From NCBI GenBank assembly GCA_029883975.1, contig JAOUIL010000022.1, positions 1 to 40,315 of the forward strand: a stretch of 40,315 bases of DNA, written 5' to 3'. Under the pieces are notes generated by a model. That model made no database searches. It worked only from the letters and a program-made list of their open reading frames with translations, and was not told the DNA's origin. The translations under genes and the position numbers were made by a program. This stretch comes from Betaproteobacteria bacterium. Its GTDB lineage: Bacteria > Pseudomonadota > Gammaproteobacteria > Burkholderiales > SG8-39. Positions 16,486 to 26,896 of this stretch are shown piece by piece. Within the stretch, counting starts at the first letter, position 1. Every line of letters starts with the position of its first letter.

Positions 16486-17013
16486 CTAGAAAAGCTCGAT
16501 CGCGCCGCCGGACGCGGGCTGCGGCGCGCCCGGGTCCATGGCGTTGCGGATCGAGTCCAGGGTGCGCGCCAGCACGGTGAGCGCGTGCCCGGTCGAGTCG
16601 GCATCGCCGTCCGCGGCGCCTCCCATCAGCGAGCGCGCTTCGCTGAGCGCCACGCCCGCCGCGTCGATCTTTCCCGCCGCGTGGCCGAGCCGCTGGCCGA
16701 GCGTGTCCTCGAACTGCAGCTCCACGGTCAGCGCGTCGACCACGGCGCGCAGCGCGTGCAGCGTGTCCGCGGTGGCCGCCGCGCCGCCCGCCTCGCCGGC
16801 AAGCGCGATCGAGTGTACCTGGGCGAAGCGCGCGGCGATGCTCTGGAACGCGGCGGCGAGCGCCTTGCGCGATTGCGCCAGGTCCGCCGCCATCGCCTGC
16901 AGGATCTCGCTCATCGCCTCCATGGCGGCGAGCGCCGCGCGCGCCGTCTCCGCCGGCGTCATGCGCGCGCGCGCGCTGCCTGGTTCGTCGTTGCGCTTGG
17001 CTGGACCTTTCAT
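16486..17013 (-). CDS. Small helical protein with CheZ-like DxxxQ motif, possible CheY-P phosphatase
   Basis: The 175-residue Ala-rich protein is predicted almost wholly alpha-helical. Residues 97-116 (TVELQFEDTLGQRLGHAAGK) resemble the catalytic helix of CheZ, where FQDLTGQ supplies Asp and Gln of the DxxxQ motif; here D103 and Q107 hold those places. The C-terminus GGAIELF could act as a peptide for CheY docking, as the CheZ tail does. It is shorter than E. coli CheZ (about 214 residues) and overall similarity is weak, so this is a hypothesis from motif and position directly before cheY. The ATG at 17013 shares one base with the kinase stop (TGATG). If not a phosphatase, it may be another helical chemotaxis accessory. 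Confidence 0.6.
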   Translation of the reverse strand: MKGPAKRNDEPGSARARMTPAETARAALAAMEAMSEILQAMAADLAQSRKALAAAFQSIAARFAQVHSIALAGEAGGAAATADTLHALRAVVDALTVELQFEDTLGQRLGHAAGKIDAAGVALSEARSLMGGAADGDADSTGHALTVLARTLDSIRNAMDPGAPQPASGGAIELF

Positions 17014-18323
17014 CAGATCTCCGTTTCTTGCGCCGGCAGTTCGGACAGTACGCGCGCCAGCCGCGCGTTCGCGTCGGCGAGCCGCCGCGCGAGCGATTCC
17101 TGCAGCAGGGCCTCGAAGCGGCGCTCCGCCGCGGGCAGCAGCACCCACACCAGGTCGGGATTGAACTCCACGACCACGGCCTCCTGGACGGCGACCGCGT
17201 CCTCGCTGCGCCGCGCGCGGCCGCGGGTCAGATACGCTGCCTCGCCGAACAGCTCGCCGCTGCGCACGTGGCCGACCTCGCGCCCGTCGCGGCGCACCGA
17301 CAAATCGCCCTGGGCGAGCAGATAGAACGAGTGCCCCTGGTCGCCGGCAGAGAAGATGCGCGCGTTGCGCGGAAACTGCCGCCACGCCGTGCCCGGCAGC
17401 ATCGCCGTCAGATCCGCGTCGGAAAAGCCCTTCAGCGCGGGCAGAGCGCGCAGCGCGGGCAGCTTGTCCTTTTCCGCCAGCGTGGTGGACTTGGGCGCAG
17501 CCGCCTTGGCCGACACGTTCGCCAGGTCCTCGGCGAACTTGTCCCAGGAGCGGTAGCGCGCCTCCAGGTCCCTGGCGGTGGCGCGCTTGACGATCGCGTC
17601 CAGGCGCGGCGGCACGCCCGGCCGTGCGACCGAGGGCGCCGGCACGTCCTCGTCCCGGATCTGCTCGGCGAGCTCGGCGAGCGAGCCGGCGCTGAACGGC
17701 AGCTGGCCGGTCAGCAGCTTGTACAGCACGATGCCGAGCGAGTAGATGTCCGCCTGGTGCGTGAGCGTATGGCCGGCGAGCTGCTGCGGCGACATGTAGG
17801 CGACCGACCCCAGCCCGGAGATCTGCGTGACGTCGATGAGCTTCTTGTTCACCGCGGCGCCGAAGTCGGTGACCTTCACGCGGCCGTCGCTGCCGACCAG
17901 GATGTTGGCGGGCTTGATGTCGCGATGCACGATGCCGCTGCGCTGCGCGAAGCCGAGCGCCTTGCAGCACTTGTAGACGATGTCGGCCGCCTGGGGGTGC
18001 GGCAGCAGCGCGTCGGGCGCGCAGTACTTCTCCAGCGTCGCGCCCTCGACGTATTCCATCACGATGTAGCAGCCGTGGTCGTCGATGCCCGCGTCGAGCA
18101 GCTCGACGACGTGCGGGTGGCGCAGCTTGCCGACCAGGCATGCCTCGGCCATGAACATGCGCTGGAACAGCATCATGCCCTCGCTGCCCAGTCGCTCGGC
18201 GTCGATCACCTTCACTGCCACGTCGCGGCCCTGGAACTCGTCGCGCGCCAGATAGACGACGCTGGTCGCGCCGGTGCCGAGCTCACGCAGCAGCCGGTAC
18301 TTGCCGATCGCACCCTCGCGCAA
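17013..18323 (-). CDS. Ser/Thr protein kinase with C-terminal cyclic-nucleotide-binding domain
   Basis: The 436-residue protein has a Hanks kinase at residues 1 to about 265: GTGATSVVYLA, K38 in VAVKVI, IVHRDIKPANILV, VTDFGAAVN, GSVAYMSPQQ and DIYSLGIVLYKLL. A cNMP-binding domain (about 300-415) follows, with FSAGDQGHSFYLLAQGDLSV and the phosphate-binding-cassette-like GELFGEAAYLTRGRARRSE including an arginine. Binding of cAMP, cGMP or c-di-GMP could therefore control the kinase (inference). There is no transmembrane helix. It is the first gene of the chemosensory cluster. The start is TTG at 18323, with AAGGGGG about 5 nt upstream; no better in-frame start was found. Confidence 0.92.
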   Translation of the reverse strand: MREGAIGKYRLLRELGTGATSVVYLARDEFQGRDVAVKVIDAERLGSEGMMLFQRMFMAEACLVGKLRHPHVVELLDAGIDDHGCYIVMEYVEGATLEKYCAPDALLPHPQAADIVYKCCKALGFAQRSGIVHRDIKPANILVGSDGRVKVTDFGAAVNKKLIDVTQISGLGSVAYMSPQQLAGHTLTHQADIYSLGIVLYKLLTGQLPFSAGSLAELAEQIRDEDVPAPSVARPGVPPRLDAIVKRATARDLEARYRSWDKFAEDLANVSAKAAAPKSTTLAEKDKLPALRALPALKGFSDADLTAMLPGTAWRQFPRNARIFSAGDQGHSFYLLAQGDLSVRRDGREVGHVRSGELFGEAAYLTRGRARRSEDAVAVQEAVVVEFNPDLVWVLLPAAERRFEALLQESLARRLADANARLARVLSELPAQETEI

Positions 18324-18425
18324 CGCAACCCCCTTGTCCGGGTATCCGGTGACGGCGCCTCGTCCGGGATGCGCATCGCCCCCCGGGGAGCGCCTAACTC
18401 ATTGATTCATCTGGCGCAGACGGCC

Positions 18426-18454
18426 ATGTTAGTTTCTTTTGCCGAACGCAGCAA
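18426..18454 (-). promoter_or_regulatory. Candidate promoter of the kinase/chemosensory cluster
   Basis: On the minus strand TTGCTG (18454-18449) and TAACAT (18431-18426) are separated by 17 nt, giving a leader of about 95 nt to the TTG start at 18323. Each hexamer is only a moderate match to the sigma-70 consensus. A 10-bp palindrome GATGCGCATC (18368-18377) lies inside the leader. No flagellar sigma-28 site was recognised. Confidence 0.35.
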
Positions 18455-18462
18455 TCGGGCGC

Positions 18463-18483
18463 GGCCTGAGGCATTCTCAGGCC
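18463..18483. repeat. 8-bp inverted repeat in the 18324-18643 intergenic region
   Basis: GGCCTGAG and CTCAGGCC form a perfect 8-bp stem around GCATT, just upstream of the candidate promoter of the chemosensory cluster. There is no U-tract on either side, so it is more likely an operator or a chance structure than a terminator. The 320-bp intergenic region holds no gene that I can support; it contains this repeat, two divergent promoter candidates and the argD leader hairpin. Confidence 0.5.
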
Positions 18484-18562
18484 GGACCCGATAGCCCGAC
18501 CGATGTTGTCTCACAGTTGCGCGGCGAAGGCCTGCGCAGCAGGTCACGCCACTGACATTGGC

Positions 18563-18591
18563 TTGCACCGCACCGCGGTGCCCTTTACCAT
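18563..18591 (+). promoter_or_regulatory. Candidate argD promoter with palindrome in the spacer
   Basis: TTGCAC (18563-18568) and TACCAT (18586-18591) are spaced by 17 nt. The spacer holds the perfect 12-nt palindrome GCACCGCGGTGC (18570-18581), where a repressor would block polymerase. I see no AT-rich ARG-box-like site. Transcription would start near 18598, immediately before the leader hairpin. Confidence 0.45.
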
Positions 18592-18599
18592 CGCCGGGA

Positions 18600-18628
18600 C
18601 GGCGGCGCGGTGCCGCCGTTTTGCTTTT
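18600..18628 (+). terminator. Terminator-like hairpin in the argD leader
   Basis: A perfect 7-bp stem (CGGCGGC / GCCGCCG) with a GCGGT loop is followed directly by TTTTGCTTTT. This has the form of an intrinsic terminator but lies between the candidate promoter and the argD ribosome binding site (GGAGG at 18633-18637). It could be an attenuator; no upstream plus-strand gene needs termination here. Confidence 0.5.
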
Positions 18629-18643
18629 CACCGGAGGCACGCC

Positions 18644-19852
18644 ATGAGCCACGTCATGAACACCTACGCCCGGCAGCCGGTGGCGTTCGTGCGCGGCCAG
18701 GGCGTCTGGCTGTACGACGAGGCGGGCAAGCAGTACCTCGACGCGCTCGCCGGCATCGCCGTGAACACGCTCGGCCACAACCATCCGCGCCTGGTGCGCG
18801 CGCTCACCGAGCAGATCGGCCGGATCATGCACAGCTCCAACCTGTTCCAGATTCCGCTGCAGGAGCAGGCTGCCGACTGCATCGCCGCGATCACGGGCCT
18901 GGACGAGGTGTTCTTCTGCAATTCCGGGCTGGAGGCGAACGAGGCCGCCATCAAGGTGGCGCGCAAGTACGGCCACGACCGCGGCGTCGCCGAGCCGTCG
19001 ATCATCGTCATGGAGAAGGCCTTCCACGGACGGTCGCTCGCCACGCTCTCGGCCACCGGCAGCCGCAAGGTGCAGGCGGGCTTCGAGCCGCTGGTGCAGG
19101 GCTTCGTGCGCGTGCCGCTCAACGACCTCGAGGCGGTGCGCCAGGTCGCCGAGCGCAACAAGAACGTGGTGGCGGTGTTCGTCGAGCCGATCCAGGGCGA
19201 GGGCGGCATCAACGTCTCGCGCCTGGAGTACCTGCGCGGCCTGAAGGAGATCTGCGACGCCCAGCAGTGGCTGTTCATGTCCGACGAGGTGCAGTGCGGG
19301 CTCGGGCGCACGGGCCAGTGGTTCGTCTACCAGCATGCGGGCTTCCTGCCCGACGTCGTGCCGCTCGCCAAGGGCCTCGCCTCCGGCGTGCCGGTGGGCG
19401 CCTGCGTGGTCGGCGGGCGCGCGCAAGGCGTGTTCAAGCCGGGCAACCACGGTTCCACCTTCGGCGGCAATCCGCTCGCCATGCGCGGCGTGGTCGAGAC
19501 GCTCGACGTCATGAAGGACGAGGACCTGCTCGCGAACGCTGTGAAGGTCGGCGATGCGATCCGCGGCGGCCTGGCAGCGGCGCTCGCGGGCGTGGCCGGT
19601 GTGGTCGAGATCCGCGGCATGGGCATGATGCTCGGCGTGGAGCTGGACCGGCCCTGCGGCGAGCTGGTGAAGATGGGCCTGGACGCGGGTCTGGTGTTCA
19701 ACGTCACCGCCGACAACGTGATCCGCCTGCTGCCGCCGCTGGTGATGAACGAGGTCGAGGGCCGGCAGGTGGTCGAGCGTCTCGTGCCGCTCGTGAAGGA
19801 GTTCCTGGCGCGCGGCGCCGCGCAGGGCCCGCGCGTCGCTGCGGCGCGCTGA
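18644..19852 (+). CDS. argD: Acetylornithine aminotransferase
   Basis: The 402-residue class III PLP aminotransferase makes N-acetylornithine in arginine biosynthesis and often also serves lysine synthesis. Motifs are TYARQPVAFVRGQGVWLYD at the N-terminus, FFCNSGLEANEAAIKVARKY, the aspartate of FMSDEVQCGLGRTG, and the PLP lysine K243 in PLAKGLASGVPVG. The ATG at 18644 is preceded by GGAGG at 6 nt spacing and fits the family start; an in-frame ATG 141 nt upstream would add unrelated sequence and cross the leader hairpin. argF follows after 20 bp, so the two genes form an operon. Confidence 0.95.
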   Translation: MSHVMNTYARQPVAFVRGQGVWLYDEAGKQYLDALAGIAVNTLGHNHPRLVRALTEQIGRIMHSSNLFQIPLQEQAADCIAAITGLDEVFFCNSGLEANEAAIKVARKYGHDRGVAEPSIIVMEKAFHGRSLATLSATGSRKVQAGFEPLVQGFVRVPLNDLEAVRQVAERNKNVVAVFVEPIQGEGGINVSRLEYLRGLKEICDAQQWLFMSDEVQCGLGRTGQWFVYQHAGFLPDVVPLAKGLASGVPVGACVVGGRAQGVFKPGNHGSTFGGNPLAMRGVVETLDVMKDEDLLANAVKVGDAIRGGLAAALAGVAGVVEIRGMGMMLGVELDRPCGELVKMGLDAGLVFNVTADNVIRLLPPLVMNEVEGRQVVERLVPLVKEFLARGAAQGPRVAAAR

Positions 19853-19872
19853 CGGGGCCGGGACGCGCCCGC

Positions 19873-22849
<2,977 letters not shown>

Positions 22850-22860
<11 letters not shown>

Positions 22861-25024
22861 CGGCGCGGTCGCCGGCCGCTACACCGGCGCGATCGCACCC
22901 GCGTTCCACTCCCCGGCACTGGCCGAGCGCCTGGCCTCGCTGCCCGAGCTGCTCGCCGCGCCGGCCGCGCGCCTGATCACCACGGGCCGCAACCGCAACC
23001 TGCGCATCGAGCTGGAGGTCGCGGGCAGGACGGTGCCGGTCATGGTGAAGGCCTTCGGCCGCCAGGCGTGGCCGAAGGACTGGCGCGACGCGCGGCGCGG
23101 CTCCAAGGCGCAACGCACCTACGAGGCGGCCGCGCACCTGTGCGCGCGCGGCGCCGGCACGCCGGAGCCGATCGCCTACCTCGAGCGCTGGCAGGGCGGC
23201 CGCCTGCGGGAAAGCTACTACCTGGCCGAGTACCAGGAAGGCGCGGAAACGCTGCGCGACGCGCTGCTGCGGCTGTTCGATGAGGTGCCGCCGCAATCGA
23301 CGCGCTTCGTCGGCCTGCTCGAGTGCGTGGCCGAGGGCATGCGCCGCATGCACGATGCGGGCTTCCTGCACCACGACCTCGGCAACCAGAACATCCTCGT
23401 CGTGCCCGGCGGCGAGGCGCGCTGGCGCGACTTCATGGTGGTCGACCTCAACCGCGGCCGCATCCGCGGCGCGCTCGGCCCGCGCGAGCGAGCGCGCGAC
23501 TTCTCGCGCCTCGAGCTGCCCTCGGACCTGCTGCACATGCTGATCGAGATGTACTGGCGCGGCATCCCGCCGCGCGAGCTGCTCGACTGGCAGCGTGCCT
23601 ACCGCTGGCTGTACGGACTGCACGCGCGCAGCCGGCGCTGGCGCCATCCGTTGCGGCACTGGCGGCACGCGAGGAGCGGCGCGCCGCCGGCGCGCGATTA
23701 TCCTGCGCCGCGCGACGTGTGGATCTGGGACGCGCCCACCGCACAGCCGATCGCCGCGCTGCTGCACCGCGATCGCGCGCGCCTGCATCCCCTGGGCTCG
23801 CTCGCGCGCAACGTCGCGGACGCGCTGCGCGCCGCGCCCGGCGTGTGGCGCGCCCACCGCGCGCTGCGGCCCGAGGCCTATGCGCACCCGGTCGCGCTCG
23901 CGGGGCGGGTCGGCATGGCGCTCGAGCCCACGCCGCAGACGCTCGAGCAGGAGCTCGCGCTGCTTTCCGGCCTCGGGCCCATCCCCGCCCTGCTGCGCTT
24001 CTACCATCACGACGATCCGCGCGCCGTGGACTTTCGCGCTGCGCTCGCGCGCCGGCTGCACGACGCCGGCCACCCCGTCAGCATCGCGCTGGTGCAGGAC
24101 CGCCGCGCGCTGCGCGCGCCCGCCTCCTGGCACGCCTTCCTGCTCGGCGTGCTAGAGCGCGTGGCGCAGTTCGCCGAGTCCGCGGAGATCGGCCACGCGG
24201 TCAACCGCGTGAAGTGGGGCGTGTGGGGCATCGACGACCTGCGCGCCCTGTACGCGCCGCTGCCCGACGTGCGCCGGCGCTACCCGCACCTGCAGCTCAC
24301 GGGCCCGGCGATGATGGATTTCGAGTACGCGGCGCTCTTCTCGGCGCTGCGCGAGTGGCCGCGTGCGGCGCCGCTCGCAGCGCTGTCCCACTGCCTGTAC
24401 GTCGACCGGCGCGGCGCGCCCGAGAATCCGCAGCACGGCTTCGGCTCGCCGGAGAAGTTCGTCCTCGGCCGCGCGATGGCACGCGCCGCGGCGGGCACCG
24501 AGCGCTTCGTGGTCTCGGAGGTCAACTGGCCGCTGCGCGGCCAGGGCGCGCACGCGCCGATCCATGCGCCCTACTTCCCGCCCTGGCGCGCCGGCGGCGA
24601 CACGGGCGTGACGGAGCAGGAGTACGGCGCGTTCCTGCTGCGCTACCTGTGCCTCGCGCTCGGCTCGGGCATGGTGGAGCGCGTGTACTGGTGGCGGCTG
24701 GCGGCGCGCGGCTACGGTCTGGTGGACGACACGGACCCGTCGGCGCTGCGCCCGCGCGTGGCCTACGCCATGCTGCAGCGATTTCTCGCGCTGCTGGGTG
24801 AGGCGACGTTCGTCGGCGCGCAGCTGCCGGCGCCCGAAGGCGAGCGCCACGGCCGCTACCGCTTCGATTTCCGGCGCACCGATGGCGAGAGCGTAGCGCT
24901 CACCTACGCGCACGGACCGGCGCTCGAGGGGCCGGCGCACGCCGAGGACGCGCTCGGGCGGCCGCTGCCGGCCGGCGCGCCGCTCGGCGGCGCGCCGGTC
25001 TACCTGCGCGGCGCGCGCGCGTAG
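22850..25024 (+). CDS. Fusion of a Kdo/WaaP-type LPS kinase domain and a glycosidase-like barrel
   Basis: The product has 724 residues. Residues 1 to about 260 resemble the InaA/WaaP family, which phosphorylates lipopolysaccharide core sugars: invariant-lysine region VPVMVKAFGRQ, catalytic loop HHDLGNQNILV with D176 and N181, and VVDLNRGR in place of DFG. After a basic linker the C-terminal part (about 325-724) looks like a clan GH-A glycosidase barrel: GRVGMALEP, PALLRFYHHD, EIGHAVNRVKWG (446-457) and FVVSEVNWPLRG with E557 as possible nucleophile. In active clan members the strand-4 motif is usually Asn-Glu; here His449-Ala450 occupy that place, so the acid/base may be missing. No membrane segment or signal peptide is evident. 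A role in core polysaccharide modification is inference. Confidence 0.75.
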
Positions 25025-25027
25025 AAT
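25022..25027 (+). promoter_or_regulatory. Candidate -10 box of yajQ (leaderless)
   Basis: TAGAAT ends 6 nt before the yajQ ATG and overlaps the stop codon of the upstream kinase fusion gene. No Shine-Dalgarno motif occurs between them (GCCGCC). The -35 region is not convincing. Confidence 0.45.
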
Positions 25028-25033
25028 GCCGCC

Positions 25034-25519
25034 ATGCCCTCCTTCGACATCGTTTCGCAGGTCAACGCGCAGGAAGTGAAGAACGCGGTCGAGCAGGCGA
25101 ACAAGGAAATCCAGAACCGCTTCGATTTCAAGGGCTCGGACGCGCGCATCGAGCAGAACGAGCTCGTGCTGACGGTCTACGCCGACGACGAGTTCAAGCT
25201 CGGGCAGGTGACCGACGTGCTGCGCCAGCGGATGTCCAAGCGCAACATCGACCTGCGCGCGCTCGAGCTGGGCGCGCCCGAGAAGGCAGCGGGCGACAAG
25301 GCCAAGCGCGCCATCACGGTGAAGGTCGGCATCGCGCAGGACAAGGCGAAGGCCATCCAGAAGCTGATCAAGGAATCGAAGCTCAAGGTGCAGGGCTCGA
25401 TCCAGGGCGACGCGGTGCGCGTCTCCGGCGCGAAGAAGGACGACCTGCAGGCGGCGATCCAGCTGGTGCGCGCGCAGGTCGCCGACGCGCCCCTGCAATT
25501 CATCAATTTCCGCGAATAG
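25034..25519 (+). CDS. yajQ: YajQ family nucleotide-binding protein
   Basis: The 161-residue protein starts [20 protein letters not shown] and contains [33 protein letters not shown] and the terminal LQFINFRE, all hallmarks of YajQ/UPF0234. Some members of the family bind cyclic di-GMP (shown for a Xanthomonas homologue), and the fold resembles RNA-binding proteins; the role here is unknown. The gene is downstream of the kinase fusion but has its own -10 box. It ends 26 bp before the convergent amidotransferase gene, with a hairpin in the gap. Confidence 0.95.
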   Translation: MPSFDIVSQVNAQEVKNAVEQANKEIQNRFDFKGSDARIEQNELVLTVYADDEFKLGQVTDVLRQRMSKRNIDLRALELGAPEKAAGDKAKRAITVKVGIAQDKAKAIQKLIKESKLKVQGSIQGDAVRVSGAKKDDLQAAIQLVRAQVADAPLQFINFRE

Positions 25520-25524
25520 GAACA

Positions 25525-25543
25525 GGGGAACCCGGCGTTCCCC
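25525..25543. terminator. Hairpin between convergent yajQ and amidotransferase
   Basis: A perfect 7-bp stem GGGGAAC / GTTCCCC with loop CCGGC fills the 26-bp gap between two convergent genes, so it can be read from both sides. Neither side has a run of T, so termination is likely weak or Rho-assisted. Confidence 0.5.
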
Positions 25544-25545
25544 CG

Positions 25546-26256
25546 TTACCCCCTCGACAGCCCCTCGATCCACCGGTCGTAGATGCGGTCGGCGACCGCG
25601 TGCAGCGCATCGATGCGCCGCTCCAAGTCGCGTTCGATCTCGGCCGGGTCCTGCACCGCCGGCGAACCGCTCGCGGCCGCAATCTCGCCCGCCCCGCCGC
25701 GCAGCCAATCGCGCACCATGTCCCCGGTCATCTCCACGTGGCACTGCATGCCGAAATGCCGGCCGAGCGCGAAGGCCTGGTTGGCGCAGTGCGCATTCTC
25801 CAGAACGCGCGTGCCGCCGGGAGGAATGCTGAATGCCTCGCCGTGCCAGTGGAACGCTTCGAACGCGCGCACCGGCCCGAGCCATTCGCGCGCCACGGCG
25901 TTCTCCGATGCGCGCACCTCGCCCCAGCCGATCTCCTTCGCCGGCGCGGCCTGCACCGTGCCGCCGAAGGCGCGCGCCATCAGTTGCCCGCCCAGGCAAT
26001 GCCCGAGCACCGGCACGTCCTGGCGCACGGCGTCGGCGATCAGCGCGAGCACGGGGGCAATCCACGGCAGCGCGTCGTTGGCGCTCATCGGGCCGCCCAT
26101 CAGCACGAGGCCCGAGCAGGCGCGCGCGCTGCGCGGCACGGCGCGACCCTCGTCGAGCGCGACCAGCGTCCAGGGAATCGCCTTGCGCTCCAGGGTGCTG
26201 GCAAAATAGCCGGGGCCCTCGCTGGGCGCGTGGCGGAAGATGACCACCGGCTTCAT
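25546..26256 (-). CDS. Class I glutamine amidotransferase-like protein
   Basis: The 236-residue protein has a class I amidotransferase fold. The nucleophile elbow is VPVLGHCLGGQLMARAFGG with C87; the oxyanion part is GLVLMGGPMSAND; the His/Glu pair is probably in FGMQCHVEMT. Stand-alone proteins of this type include GMP-synthase-like and gamma-glutamyl hydrolase-like enzymes, and the substrate here is unknown. I chose the ATG at 26256 (MKPVVIFRHAPSEGPG), which fits the family start and has TACAAT 8 nt upstream; longer starts add low-complexity sequence that overlaps the protease gene. Its 5' end overlaps the start of the divergent protease gene. Confidence 0.88.
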   Translation of the reverse strand: MKPVVIFRHAPSEGPGYFASTLERKAIPWTLVALDEGRAVPRSARACSGLVLMGGPMSANDALPWIAPVLALIADAVRQDVPVLGHCLGGQLMARAFGGTVQAAPAKEIGWGEVRASENAVAREWLGPVRAFEAFHWHGEAFSIPPGGTRVLENAHCANQAFALGRHFGMQCHVEMTGDMVRDWLRGGAGEIAAASGSPAVQDPAEIERDLERRIDALHAVADRIYDRWIEGLSRG

Positions 26257-26896
26257 GATGCGGCATTGTAGTGCGGCGGCGGCGCTGCTCCTTGCGCTGG
26301 CGGCGTGGGAGGCGCGCGCGCTGGACGTGAGCCTGGTCGGCACGTTCGGCGACAAGGCGGCGATCCTGGTGGTCGACGGCGGCGCGCCGCGCACCGTGCG
26401 CGTCGGCCAGAGCGCGTCAGGCGTGACGGTGATCTCGGTCGAGCGCGACCGGGCGGAGGTCGAGTTCGAGGGCGTGCGCCGCACGCTGGCCCGCGGGCAG
26501 CACGCCACGAGCGGCGCGCCCGACGGCCGTCAGAGCGTCACGCTTGCCGCCGACAGCCGCGGGCACTTCGTCACCGAGGGCGCGATCAACGGCAGGCCGA
26601 TCCGCTTCGTGGTCGACACGGGCGCCACGCTGGTCGCGCTGCCCGCGGCCGAGGCCACGCGGCTCGGCATCGACTACCGCAAGGGCGAGCGCGCGCTCAC
26701 CAAGACCGCGGCCGGCGTCGTGCCCGTGTACAAGGTGCGCCTGGACACGGTGCGCCTGGGCGCGATCGAGATCAACGCCGTGGACGGCGTCGTCATCGAG
26801 CAGGGCCTGGACATCGCGCTGCTCGGCATGAGTTTCCTTAGCCGCGTGGACATGCGCCACGAGGGCCAGGCGATGACGCTGACGCGGCGCTACTGA
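26255..26896 (+). CDS. Retropepsin-like aspartic protease (TIGR02281-type), exported
   Basis: The product is about 213 residues. The N-terminus (MMRHCSAAAALLLALAAWEA, then RALDVS) is a signal peptide with a cleavage site near ALD. The mature protein has a beta-rich domain (VSLVGTFGDKAAILVVDGG) and a single retropepsin-like lobe with FVVDTGATLVALP, whose aspartate is near residue 121. Family members probably act as dimers in the periplasm; their substrates are mostly unknown. The ATGs at 26240, 26255 and 26258 are all in frame; 26255 gives the more typical signal peptide. The start region overlaps the first codon of the divergent amidotransferase gene, and the stop codon abuts the pcm stop with no gap. 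Confidence 0.88.
   Translation: MMRHCSAAAALLLALAAWEARALDVSLVGTFGDKAAILVVDGGAPRTVRVGQSASGVTVISVERDRAEVEFEGVRRTLARGQHATSGAPDGRQSVTLAADSRGHFVTEGAINGRPIRFVVDTGATLVALPAAEATRLGIDYRKGERALTKTAAGVVPVYKVRLDTVRLGAIEINAVDGVVIEQGLDIALLGMSFLSRVDMRHEGQAMTLTRRY
26265..26270 (-). promoter_or_regulatory. Candidate -10 box of the amidotransferase gene (leaderless)
   Basis: TACAAT on the minus strand lies 8 nt before the ATG at 26256 and inside the signal-peptide codons of the divergent protease gene. No Shine-Dalgarno sequence lies between. Confidence 0.4.

Noticed and set aside
14770-17325. Long plus-strand open frame opposite cheA, cheY and the first kinase
   Set aside because: Composition is typical of a GC-rich shadow frame (Ser/Arg/Ala-rich) and it crosses several real gene boundaries.
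25546-26508. Amidotransferase extended upstream to about 320 residues
   Set aside because: The extra N-terminus is low-complexity sequence read antisense to the protease gene; MKPVVIFRHA fits the family start.
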